Assembly (NCBI GenBank): GCA_964471915.1
Contig: CAYYID010000016.1
Coordinates: forward strand, 1 to 64,000
From: JAIEPW01 sp964471915
GTDB lineage: Bacteria > Acidobacteriota > Terriglobia > Bryobacterales > Bryobacteraceae
Length of the DNA: 64,000 nt
Direction of reading: 5' to 3'
Made by a program: the position numbers and the translations under genes. Of the stretch, positions 25,978 to 34,101 are shown in pieces (the stretch's first letter is position 1; every line of letters starts with the position of its first letter). Under the pieces are notes generated by a model. That model had not been told where the DNA came from and did not search any database. It was given only the letters and a program-made list of their open reading frames with translations.

Positions 25978-27002
25978 GCGTCCATTACCAGGCGGTCGGC
26001 TGGAACCGGCAGAAGAAGATCTACGACGCGGTGCTCGCCGCTGGGGTGCTGCTGTACCTGGCGGCATTCGTGGGGCTGGGCGCGCTCCTCTATCCCGCGG
26101 CGACCGCTGAAACGCTGCTGATCCGGGCGCTGGGCACGCTGGCCCTGGTGATGCTCCACGCGATCCTCGCCATCGGACCGGCCAGCCGCCTGGACCCGCG
26201 GCTTCTGCCGCTGCTCTACAACCGGCGGCACTTCGGAGTGGCGATGTTCGTGGTCGCGCTGGCGCACGGCGTCTTCTCGCTCGTGCAATTTCATGCGCTC
26301 GGCGACACGCCGCCGCTCGACAGCCTGTTCACCGCGAACCCCCGATACTTGAGCCTCGCGGACTTCCCGTTCGAAGCCGCGGGGTTCTTCGCGCTCTTGA
26401 TCCTCTTCTTCATGGCGGCCACCAGCCATGATTTCTGGCTCAACCTGCTGACTCCGGCCGGCTGGAAGCGGCTGCACATGGGCGTTTACTTCGCCTACGC
26501 GCTGCTGGTGGTGCATGTGGCGCTGGGCGCGCTGCAACAGGACCGCTCGTTCGGGCTGCCGTTGCTGCTGGGCGCGGGGCTGGCGCTGCTCGTTGCGCTC
26601 CACCTGGCCGCCGCGCGCCGCGAAGCCCGCGCGGACCGCGAAGCGCCGGTGCGGGACGGCTTCGTCGCCGTGGGTCCCGCGGCGGAGATCCCCGAGAGCC
26701 GCGCCCGCGTCGTGACCGCCGGCGGCGAGCGCATCGCCGTCTTCAAGTACGGCAACTGCGTATCCGCGATCTCGAACGTCTGCCGCCACCAGAACGGTCC
26801 GCTCGGGGAAGGGAAGATCCTCGACGGCTGCGTCACCTGTCCCTGGCACGGCTATCAATACCTGCCCGATTCCGGCGCTTCGCCGCCGCCCTTTACCGAA
26901 AAGGTGGAGACGTATCGCACCCGCGTGGTCGACGGCATGGTGTACGTCGATCCCCGGCCGCATCCGCCGGGCACGCGCCTGGAACCCGCGAGGATCGCAT
27001 GA
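25974..27002 (+). CDS. Ferric-reductase-like (MsrQ-type) membrane domain fused to a Rieske [2Fe-2S] domain
   Basis: 342 residues. Residues 15-215 have six to seven membrane helices with histidines at 62, 86, 98, 152, 168 and 181. The MsrQ/ferric-reductase-like pattern is clear: YNRRHFGVAMFVVALAHGVF and WKRLHMGVYFAYALLVVHVA. These His residues could hold b-type haems. Residues 230-330 are a Rieske ferredoxin domain with C270-x-H272 and C289-x2-H292 (VCRHQNGPLGEG and CVTCPWHGYQY). The fusion predicts electron transfer between a cytoplasmic [2Fe-2S] cluster and membrane haem. Not a cytochrome bc1 Rieske, because the cluster domain is C-terminal and soluble-type. Overlaps both neighbours by 4 bases. 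Confidence 0.8.
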   Translation: MSVHYQAVGWNRQKKIYDAVLAAGVLLYLAAFVGLGALLYPAATAETLLIRALGTLALVMLHAILAIGPASRLDPRLLPLLYNRRHFGVAMFVVALAHGVFSLVQFHALGDTPPLDSLFTANPRYLSLADFPFEAAGFFALLILFFMAATSHDFWLNLLTPAGWKRLHMGVYFAYALLVVHVALGALQQDRSFGLPLLLGAGLALLVALHLAAARREARADREAPVRDGFVAVGPAAEIPESRARVVTAGGERIAVFKYGNCVSAISNVCRHQNGPLGEGKILDGCVTCPWHGYQYLPDSGASPPPFTEKVETYRTRVVDGMVYVDPRPHPPGTRLEPARIA

Positions 27003-27691
27003 ACGATCCCGAGTTCTATGTCGGATACCAACCGGCGGCGCCGCCCCGCCAGGGCCGGTTCATTCGCCTGGCCGCCGCGGCGCTGCTCGCGGTCGCGATG
27101 CTGGCCGCGATCGCCTGGACCCTGGCGCAGGGTGCCTTTCCGGACGCGAACTTCGAATTCGGAGTGGTCCGCGAATGGCAGGGCACGCTTGAGACCTGGC
27201 CCGCGCCCATGCTCGCGACTCCCGAACGCCGCTACCTGCTGGCTGGCGCCGGCAAGCACGGTTTCCACGCGGCAGGCTTCGCCGGGCAGCGGGTCCGGGT
27301 GCGCGGATCGCGGATCTGGCGCGGCGCCGACGAGATGATCGAAGTGGCCGATCTTGTACCGCTTGGTCCCGGCGCGGCGCCGCCGGAGCGCCTCGCCCTC
27401 GGCCGCGTCCGCCTCACCGGCGAGATCGTGGACCTCAAGTGCTGGCTCGGCGTCATGAACCCCGGGGCGGGGAAGGTGCACCGGGGCTGCGCGGCGCGCT
27501 GCCTGAGCGGCGGCGTGCCCGCGGGCTTCCTGGTACGCGACGCCGGCGGTGCCGTCCGGCTGCTGCTCCTCGACGTTCCGGACCGGGCGCGCCTGCTGGC
27601 GCATGTCGCCGAACCGGCGGTGATCGAAGGCGCGCTCACCCGCGCGGGTGGCAAGCTGATCCTGACCGCGGAATATCTCAGCCGCCCCTGA
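26999..27691 (+). CDS. Membrane-anchored protein with a C-x12-H-x2-C-x3-C motif
   Basis: 230 residues. A short N-terminal motif (DPEFYVGYQPAAPP) precedes one membrane helix (23-43, LAAAALLAVAMLAAIAWTLA). The outside part has two beta-rich segments; the second contains Cys148 in VDLKCWLG, then His161, Cys164 and Cys168 in KVHRGCAARCLSGG. This could ligate a metal or haem or take part in thiol chemistry. I recall this motif next to Rieske/ferric-reductase fusions but cannot name a family. It overlaps the Rieske fusion gene by 4 bases; the product probably works on the outer face of the same complex. Confidence 0.65.
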   Translation: MNDPEFYVGYQPAAPPRQGRFIRLAAAALLAVAMLAAIAWTLAQGAFPDANFEFGVVREWQGTLETWPAPMLATPERRYLLAGAGKHGFHAAGFAGQRVRVRGSRIWRGADEMIEVADLVPLGPGAAPPERLALGRVRLTGEIVDLKCWLGVMNPGAGKVHRGCAARCLSGGVPAGFLVRDAGGAVRLLLLDVPDRARLLAHVAEPAVIEGALTRAGGKLILTAEYLSRP

Positions 27692-27707
27692 GGATCTATC
27701 CGGCGCT

Positions 27708-28130
27708 ATGAAAGCACTCAGTTGGATCCTGCGGTTGGCGGTGGCGGGCGTGCTGCTGCAGACCCTGTACTTCAAGTTCACCGGCGCGCCGGAATCCGTC
27801 TACATCTTCTCCACCCTCGGCCTGGAGCCGTGGGGACGCATCGGCACCGGCGTGGTGGAACTGATCGCCTCGGCGCTGCTGCTCTATCCGCGCACGGTGT
27901 CGCTGGGCGCGCTGCTGTCGCTCGGCGTCATCAGCGGCGCCATCGTCAGCCACCTCACGAAGCTCGGCATCGCGCTCGACATCGTCGGCGACCATGGCGA
28001 GCTGTTCGCGCTCGCGCTGTTCGTGTTCGCGGGCTCCGCGGCGATCCTCGCGCTGCACTACCAGGACGCCCTCGCGCTGGCGCGCAGCCTCACTGGCCGC
28101 CCGATGGGCCTGCCGGCGTCCCGGGCGTAA
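27708..28130 (+). CDS. DoxX-like four-helix membrane protein
   Basis: 140 residues with four membrane helices: SWILRLAVAGVLLQTLYFKF, TGVVELIASALLLYP, GALLSLGVISGAIVSHL and GELFALALFVFAGSAAILAL. The LYFKFTGAPESVYIFSTLG segment (KFTG) and IVGDHGELFALAL are typical of the DoxX/SURF4-like superfamily, some members of which act in quinone-linked sulfur oxidation or redox homeostasis. It is the last gene of the five-gene operon and its 3' end overlaps the convergent hydrolase-like gene by 41 bases. Confidence 0.75.
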   Translation: MKALSWILRLAVAGVLLQTLYFKFTGAPESVYIFSTLGLEPWGRIGTGVVELIASALLLYPRTVSLGALLSLGVISGAIVSHLTKLGIALDIVGDHGELFALALFVFAGSAAILALHYQDALALARSLTGRPMGLPASRA

Positions 28131-30102
28131 GCGAGAGCGTCACGATGTGCTGGCCCCGCGGCAACACCAGCCGCGCGCCCGGCGCGAACGATACGGGCTC
28201 GCCGTCCACTTCCACCGCGCGCGGCGCGCGGTCCAACAGCACCACCGCCCGCGTCGCGCTGCGGTACGAGATCTCGATTCCGTGGCGCGTCGCCGCCGCG
28301 CTGAGCAAATCGCCGCCGAAGTCCAGGATCCGCAGCGGCACCCCTTCCGCCGCCGGCTCCACGGCGTGCAGTCCCGGCGGCAGCCACAGCGTGTCGTCGC
28401 TGCGCAGCGGCCAGGGTTTTCCATTCACCAGTGCCGGCCCCGTCCAGGGAATCCCGGCTGCCGACTTCGCCTCCACCACCGTCTTGCCCGCGGTGCGTTC
28501 CAGCCGCGTGACGTGCGCCGCCGCCGCGCCCAGCCACGGCAGGTCGGGCGCCGCCAGCGAACTCTCAAAGTACAGCGCCACTCGCGAGAACGCCCCCGCC
28601 GCCAGGTGGACCAGTTGCAGAAACTCCACGCCGGTCTGCTGCTTGGTGGGATAGACGTCCTGGTAGCGCTCCACGATGTTGATGTCGATCGCCAGGCGCG
28701 CCGCGTCCGGAGTCCGGCCCCGGTACCGCTCCGCGATCTTCGGATAGCGTGACGGGCCTTCGTTCCACACCGTCGCCGGATCCTCCACCAGGAACGTGAA
28801 GTCGTGCTTGTCCAGCAGCGGCAGCGTCTGCGAAGTGTCCGCCCCCAGCAGCTCCCGCATCCGGGGATCGAACTGGTCGTCGATGTGCGTCAGCACCAGG
28901 TCCAGGTGCGGCTTGCCGCGCCTCGCATCCTCCAGCTCGCCGAGCCACTCCCGTTGCTGGTCCCTCGCCAGAGCCGCGCGGAAGTCCACGAACGTCCGCC
29001 ACGCCGCCGCGTCCCGCGTGTGGTGCCGCGGCGAGTTCGCGTCGAACAGCGCTGCCGGATCGAAGCCGTGCGCCTCCGCGAACCGGCGCCGCACGTCGGC
29101 GTTCAGCGGCGTGAAGCGCGCCGGATTCGCCGCGCCCTCCAGCGACTCGAAGTACAGCTCCGCCAGATTCACGCCGTCCCAATCGAAGCGGCCCAGCAAC
29201 CGCCGCGCGCCGGCTGCGGCGGCGTCGAACGCCGCGCGGTTCGTCAGGGTCATCAGCCGCCGCCAGTCCAGGTGCGCATCCTGCCCCAGGGCCGTCTGCT
29301 CGCGCCATTCCGGATGCTCGCGCCAGAACGCCTCGCTCACGTGCGGCAGTTCCAGCCACGCGTACACCGCGATCGCGTGGCGGTGGCACGCCTCGATCAG
29401 CCGCTCCAGATAGGCGTCGCGCGCCGCATCCGGCTCCCAGTAATGCCACGCGGCGACGTGCAGCCCGGCGATCCCGCTCGCGCGCCAGCGCCGCGCCAGG
29501 TACTCGACATCGGCCCGCAGGCGGTACGACGAATCGAAGAACGCCCACAGCCGCGCCGAGCGCAGCGGCGGCGTCACCCCGAGGTCCGCCAGCGCAGCGA
29601 ACAGGTACGGGAACCGCTCGTGGCCGCTCTTGCCGGGCGGTGCCGCGATCCACAGCACGGCGCCTTCGCCCTGCCGGAATCCGGCCACCAGCGGCTGCCT
29701 GCGCCAGCGCTCCTCGGCGAAGACGCGTGCTCCCGCCGGAAGCTTCGCCGGCGCCAGCAGCAGCGGCTTCTCCCAAACGACGTGCAGCTCCGGCGTCCGG
29801 ATTTCCCTTACGCTCTGCACGATCGCCGGCTTGCCTTCCGCCGCGAACCCGAACGCTCGCGCCAGTGCGGAGTCGCCTTCCAGGATCAGCACCGTGCCGC
29901 CGCTGACGCGCTCCGCCCATCCGGCCGCCGGAGTCTCCGACGCCGCTGGAACGACCACGATCCCCGGCGCCACGCCCGGCCGGAAGCCCGCGGCTTCCAG
30001 GATCCGGGGCCACGCTCCTGGGTCGTCGCCCAGCACCTGATAGGAAACCGGGCTCGCCGCGAATGCCGCGGCCGCCGCCAGCAGGCTAACGAGTGATCGC
30101 AT
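28090..30102 (-). CDS. Secreted TIM-barrel glycoside-hydrolase-like protein (GHL10-like)
   Basis: 670 residues with a signal peptide (MRSLVSLLAAAAAFAASPVS). The first ~200 residues resemble a ThuA/flavodoxin-like alpha/beta region (VVVPAASETP, GGTVLILEGDS). Residues about 210-520 are TIM-barrel-like: SGIAGLHVAAWHYWEPDAAR, ACHRHAIAVYAWLELPHVSE, HPEWREQ, FDWDGVNLAELYFE, LVLTHIDDQFDPRMR. The acidic residues at strand ends (NLAELYFE; HIDDQFD) could be catalytic. The closest idea is the GHL10/PgaB-type hydrolase fold. Its ATG lies within the end of the TPR gene (17-base overlap), so the two are translated together. Substrate unknown. Confidence 0.65.
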   Translation of the reverse strand: MRSLVSLLAAAAAFAASPVSYQVLGDDPGAWPRILEAAGFRPGVAPGIVVVPAASETPAAGWAERVSGGTVLILEGDSALARAFGFAAEGKPAIVQSVREIRTPELHVVWEKPLLLAPAKLPAGARVFAEERWRRQPLVAGFRQGEGAVLWIAAPPGKSGHERFPYLFAALADLGVTPPLRSARLWAFFDSSYRLRADVEYLARRWRASGIAGLHVAAWHYWEPDAARDAYLERLIEACHRHAIAVYAWLELPHVSEAFWREHPEWREQTALGQDAHLDWRRLMTLTNRAAFDAAAAGARRLLGRFDWDGVNLAELYFESLEGAANPARFTPLNADVRRRFAEAHGFDPAALFDANSPRHHTRDAAAWRTFVDFRAALARDQQREWLGELEDARRGKPHLDLVLTHIDDQFDPRMRELLGADTSQTLPLLDKHDFTFLVEDPATVWNEGPSRYPKIAERYRGRTPDAARLAIDINIVERYQDVYPTKQQTGVEFLQLVHLAAGAFSRVALYFESSLAAPDLPWLGAAAAHVTRLERTAGKTVVEAKSAAGIPWTGPALVNGKPWPLRSDDTLWLPPGLHAVEPAAEGVPLRILDFGGDLLSAAATRHGIEISYRSATRAVVLLDRAPRAVEVDGEPVSFAPGARLVLPRGQHIVTLSLTPGTPAGPSGGQ

Positions 30103-32071
30103 ACCAGACTCCGATCCGCAGGTCGTAATAGCGCCGCGCGAAGGGATTGCCTTCGTTCACCAGGAAATCCCCGCGCAGCAGGCTCGCCGAGAACAGCAGA
30201 CGCCGCAGCGCGCCCGGCAGACGGAAGCGCCAGCCGGGGCCCGTCTCCGCGAAGTTGCCCCAGTATTGCCGCCGCGCGTCCACGGTGACGTTCCAGTTCC
30301 AGAAGAACTGGCTCTGGAACGCGCTGCCCGGCAGCGTGTACCCGATCTTGTTCTGCGAGTAAATCAGGAAGTTATTGTCGAACCGGCTGACGAAGATCCC
30401 GTCGTTCGCCGTCTCCGCGAACCAGCCGTGCGACTCTCCGGTGAGCATGTGTCCGAAGCCGCGCGTGAAGTTCACCCCGCCGCGATAATCCGGCCGGAGG
30501 CTCCCCGTGCGATAGTTCCACGCCTGCCCCGCCTCGGCCCAGGCATAGAAGCCGCGCTTGTTCGGTGTCGCGACCCCCACCGCCGCGATCACCGAGCTTT
30601 CCGACAAGTATTGCGGCGCCAACCCCTGCAGCGAGAACTCGCCGCGCGTGTCGCCGATGAACCGCGCCGAAAGATACGGCCGCAGCGCCAGGCGTCCTAA
30701 CTTGAACTCGGCCTTCGCCTGCCCGTAGATGAACGCGCCGTGCCACCGCGACGAATACATCGGGAACAGCCACGCGGTCACCCGCACCGGCGCCTGCGCC
30801 GGCCGCAGATTTCGATACGCCTGCGTCGCCGGCTCCGCGATCGCCGCGTCCGGACTCTGCCGCGCCAGCCGGAACCACTTCGCGGCTTCCTCATCCTGCT
30901 TCAGGACGTTGTACGCCCAGCCCATCTTCATCATCACGTCGAAATCCAGCGGATCATTCTCGTGGGCCACGCGCAGGTACTTCAGCGCGTCCGGAAGGTA
31001 GCCCTTCTCCAGACTCCGCGCCGCCATCGTGCGAGCCTCTTCGGTCACCGCCCGGCGCGGGACCTCCGGCCGCCTGCGCAAAGTCTGCGGCAACCCCAGC
31101 ACCTGCCGCACCCGGTCCGAAATTTCGTCGTCGTCGCCCTCCAGTGCCTTCTCGAGCAGCGGCTTCGCCCCCGCGCGATCGCCCCGGCTCCAGCGCAGGA
31201 AACCGATCTGGGCCAGCGTCAGCCGGTCCTCGGGAGCGGCGGCCAGCACCCGCGTGAACTGCGCCTCCGCTTCCTCGCGCCGGTCCATTTCGAGCAACAG
31301 GTACGCGACCTCGCGCCGCAGTTCCACATTCTGCGGATCTAGCGCCAGGCCCTTCTCGAACTCGTAAACGAACGGATACCGCTCCGGCAGCAGCGCCCGC
31401 GCCCGGTCGGCCACCCGGGGCTCGGCCCCGCGCGACGCGGCCAGCAGCGCCGCATGGGCGTCCTCCACGCGGCCGAGTTCTTTCGAAACGCGCCCCAGGT
31501 CGAGCAGCGTCTCCCGCCGGTCGCGCCGCAATTCCCAGGCCCTGCCGTAGTGCCGGGCGGCCAGTTCCAGTTCGTCGCGCTCCTCGGCCAGCCGGGCGAG
31601 TTCCTGATGTCCGCTGAAGTTCTCCGGAGAGGCGGCCAGCGCCTTCGTCCAGCGCTCGATGCCCTCCGCCAGCGGACGGTCGATGTTCTGAAACGCCCGT
31701 TCCGCGTCTGCGTCGCCTTGCCGGCGCAGCCGGTCGAACACGCGCCGCGCGGCCACCTTGCGGCCGGTCTCGAAGCACAGGTACGCGTACTCGCGCGCCA
31801 CCGCGGCATCCTCCGGCGTCAGCCGGTACGCCACGCCGAACTGCTCCCGCGCCCGCTCCGTTTCTCCCGCCTTGAGCAGTGCGTAGCCCAGGTCCTTGCG
31901 GATCGCCGCGCGCTCCGGTTCCGCCTGCGCGGCCCGCTCGAACGCGGCGACCGCCGCGTCCAGGTCCCGGGACTGCAACGCAGCGTACGCGCGTTCCAGG
32001 TGCGGGTAAGCGGGCCCTGTTTGGGCGCACAGGAGTCCGCTGACGGAAAGCGAAAGCAGCCAGCGCAGCAC
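30086..32071 (-). CDS. Secreted TPR protein with C-terminal NfrA/PgaA-like outer-membrane domain
   Basis: 661 residues from the GTG at 32071, preceded by GGAGG. Signal peptide MLRWLLSLSVSGLLCAQTGP. About ten TPR units follow (YAALQSRDLDAAVAAFERAA, DLGYALLKAGETERAREQFG, EVAYLLLEMDRREEAEAQFT, KYLRVAHENDPLDFDVMMKM). From about residue 435 the sequence is beta-strand rich with aromatic girdles (WLFPMYSSRWHGAFIYGQAK, PYLSARFIGDTRGEF, FFWNWNVTVDARRQYWGNF), like the C-terminal domain of NfrA and the porin part of PgaA/PelB. These partner TPR-porins export exopolysaccharide with a periplasmic hydrolase/deacetylase, which fits the coupled downstream gene. No synthase gene is present nearby. Confidence 0.7.
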   Translation of the reverse strand: MLRWLLSLSVSGLLCAQTGPAYPHLERAYAALQSRDLDAAVAAFERAAQAEPERAAIRKDLGYALLKAGETERAREQFGVAYRLTPEDAAVAREYAYLCFETGRKVAARRVFDRLRRQGDADAERAFQNIDRPLAEGIERWTKALAASPENFSGHQELARLAEERDELELAARHYGRAWELRRDRRETLLDLGRVSKELGRVEDAHAALLAASRGAEPRVADRARALLPERYPFVYEFEKGLALDPQNVELRREVAYLLLEMDRREEAEAQFTRVLAAAPEDRLTLAQIGFLRWSRGDRAGAKPLLEKALEGDDDEISDRVRQVLGLPQTLRRRPEVPRRAVTEEARTMAARSLEKGYLPDALKYLRVAHENDPLDFDVMMKMGWAYNVLKQDEEAAKWFRLARQSPDAAIAEPATQAYRNLRPAQAPVRVTAWLFPMYSSRWHGAFIYGQAKAEFKLGRLALRPYLSARFIGDTRGEFSLQGLAPQYLSESSVIAAVGVATPNKRGFYAWAEAGQAWNYRTGSLRPDYRGGVNFTRGFGHMLTGESHGWFAETANDGIFVSRFDNNFLIYSQNKIGYTLPGSAFQSQFFWNWNVTVDARRQYWGNFAETGPGWRFRLPGALRRLLFSASLLRGDFLVNEGNPFARRYYDLRIGVWYAITR

Positions 32072-32257
32072 GAGGACCTCCGGTAAATGGGGTAGTGGCG
32101 CGGTGGCGCAATTATTCTCGCGAATTTTTTCCGGAGTGTGCCGCCCCCCGGAGGTCAAATAGTACTTCTGGTACCCAAATAATTACAAGTGATTACGAAA
32201 TAGCAATGATCAAATTCTGCCGCCTCGGATATACTCCACCGCAGAGGTGCTTCTGTC
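32072..32257 (+). promoter_or_regulatory. AT-rich divergent intergenic region before the multicopper oxidase
   Basis: Between the TPR gene and the oxidase the sequence is much more AT-rich than its surroundings (AATAATTACAAGTGATTACG). A TATACT at 32230-32235, 28 bases before the oxidase ATG, is a plausible -10 for the plus strand; the matching -35 (TGATCA, 32207-32212) is poor, so an activator may be needed. The other strand must carry the TPR-gene promoter. No clear operator was found. Confidence 0.4.
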
Positions 32258-33964
32258 ATGAAGCGTCGTAGTTTTCTGCAGTCGGCCCTCGGCGCTGGTT
32301 TCCTCACTGCAGCGCCTGTTCTGAGAGCCAACCAACCATCACTTCTCGATCCGCTTACGCAGCCGAAGTTCGTCAATCCGCTGCCGAATCCACTCGACCC
32401 CGGCTTCGTTTTCCAGCCGGGTCCCAACCACACCTACGACATCGGTGTCTATCAGTTCCGCCAAGATCTCGGACTCCGTGGTCCGAACGGCTCCCCGTTG
32501 GTGACCACCGTGTGGGGGTACGGAACCAGCGCCGCGAACGCGACGTATCCGGGCCGGACCATCGTCGCGCAAAGCGGCCAGCCGGTGACCGTGCACTGGC
32601 GGAACCAACTCTCCAGCGGCACGGCGAATCTACCGCACCTGCTACCCGTCGACACGAGTATCCACTGGGCCGCGCCGGCCGGCTGGCCGCAATCCGGTGT
32701 GCCCATTGTTACCCACCTGCACGGCGGACACTCGAGCTCAGCCAGCGACGGCTTGCCGGACGCCTGGTTCACGCCTAACGCCGGTCCCGCGGGCCGGCTC
32801 TACCAACCCATATACGTTTATGAGAACGATCAGGAGGCCGCCACGCTCTGGTATCACGACCACGCGCTCGGCATCACGCGCGTGAACGTGTATGCGGGCC
32901 TCGCCGGTTTCTACATCCTGCGCGACGCCAACGAGGCGGCGCTAAACCTGCCCCAACACCCCTACGAAGTGCCCATCGTCATTCAGGACCGGATGTTCAC
33001 GGCCGCGGGCGAGTTGTTCCTGCCCTCCGAACCCGAAACGGACGGCGCACCGAACCCGTCCGTGCTGCCGGAGTTCTTCGGCGACTTCATTCTGGTGAAC
33101 GGCCAGGCTTGGCCAGTCCTCGACGTGGAGCCGCGGCGCTATCGTTTACGCTTGCTCAACGGGTCGGACTCGCGCTTTTACAACCTCTTTTTCAGTTCCG
33201 GCCAGCCGTTCTGGCAGATTGGGACTGACGCCGGGCTGCTGCCCGCGCCCGTGGCGCTCAACCAGTTGACGCTCGGCCCCGGCGAACGCGCCGATGTGAT
33301 CGTCGACTTCGCGGGCCGCACCGGCCAGACGATCATCGTCCGGAACAACGCCCGGACGCCGTTTCCAATGGGCGACGCGATTGACCCGCGCACGGCCGGT
33401 CAGATCCTGGCGTTTCGCGTCAGTAAACCGCTTGCCGCGCCGGACACCAGTTCCGTGCCGTCGAACCTTCGTCCACTGCTCGGCCCCATCGCTCCGTTCG
33501 GGCCCGTTGCCCGGACCCGCCAGTTAGCGCTCTTCGAAGAAACCGACTCCTACGGCCGCCTTCTGCCGCTGCTGGGTACGCTGGCCGGCGGGCCCAAGAT
33601 GTGGCACGAACCGGTCACCGAAGAGCCGCTCTTGCATGACACCGAGGTGTGGGAGGTGTACAACCTCACCGAGGATGCCCATCCCATCCATCTGCATCTG
33701 GTCAGTTTCCAAATCCTCAGCCGCCAGCGCTTCATGGGCGGCGGAATGATGATGGGCGGGGGTGGCGTGCGCGTGATCGGACAGCCGCGGCCGCCCGAGG
33801 CGAACGAGCGGGGCTGGAAGGATACCGCGCAGATGTACCCGGGCGAGGTCACCCGGATCGCTGCGCGCTTCGACCGCCCCGGAGAGTACGTGTGGCACTG
33901 CCACATCCTCTCGCATGAAGACAACGAAATGATGCGCCCGTTCGTGGTGCGTCCAAAAGTCTGA
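32258..33964 (+). CDS. CotA/bilirubin-oxidase-like multicopper oxidase
   Basis: 568 residues. Twin-arginine-like signal MKRRSFLQSALGAGFLTAAP (RRSFLQ). Three cupredoxin domains. Copper motifs are complete: THLHGGH (152-158), WYHDHALG (198-205), HPIHLHLVSFQIL (type 1/3) and YVWHCHILSHEDNEMM near 544-559 (HCH type 2/3 with axial Met). The overall layout is CotA-like (bilirubin oxidase/spore laccase type). The GGGMMMGGGG insertion before the last domain is Met-rich and may bind copper. Oxidises phenols, metals or bilins with O2. Exported folded if Tat is used. Stands alone with its own upstream region. Confidence 0.93.
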   Translation: MKRRSFLQSALGAGFLTAAPVLRANQPSLLDPLTQPKFVNPLPNPLDPGFVFQPGPNHTYDIGVYQFRQDLGLRGPNGSPLVTTVWGYGTSAANATYPGRTIVAQSGQPVTVHWRNQLSSGTANLPHLLPVDTSIHWAAPAGWPQSGVPIVTHLHGGHSSSASDGLPDAWFTPNAGPAGRLYQPIYVYENDQEAATLWYHDHALGITRVNVYAGLAGFYILRDANEAALNLPQHPYEVPIVIQDRMFTAAGELFLPSEPETDGAPNPSVLPEFFGDFILVNGQAWPVLDVEPRRYRLRLLNGSDSRFYNLFFSSGQPFWQIGTDAGLLPAPVALNQLTLGPGERADVIVDFAGRTGQTIIVRNNARTPFPMGDAIDPRTAGQILAFRVSKPLAAPDTSSVPSNLRPLLGPIAPFGPVARTRQLALFEETDSYGRLLPLLGTLAGGPKMWHEPVTEEPLLHDTEVWEVYNLTEDAHPIHLHLVSFQILSRQRFMGGGMMMGGGGVRVIGQPRPPEANERGWKDTAQMYPGEVTRIAARFDRPGEYVWHCHILSHEDNEMMRPFVVRPKV

Positions 33965-34043
33965 GAACGCATCTCCCAACCGGAGCCGTCAGCTCGCCTT
34001 GGCGATTCAGAGCGCGCGGCGGACTGCCTGAGCCGGGAGATGC

Positions 34044-34073
34044 AAAAAAGCGGGCCGCCCGGAGGCGGCCCGC
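34044..34073 (-). terminator. Strong intrinsic terminator of the downstream minus-strand gene
   Basis: On the minus strand GCGGGCCGCC, TCCG and GGCGGCCCGC make a perfect 10-bp stem followed by TTTTTT (34049-34044). It lies 28 bases after the stop of the secreted hypothetical gene at 34102. In the other direction it may also protect the oxidase transcript's 3' end. Confidence 0.85.
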
Positions 34074-34101
34074 GGCTTCGGAGGGGGAGTGGTGGTTGGC
34101 C

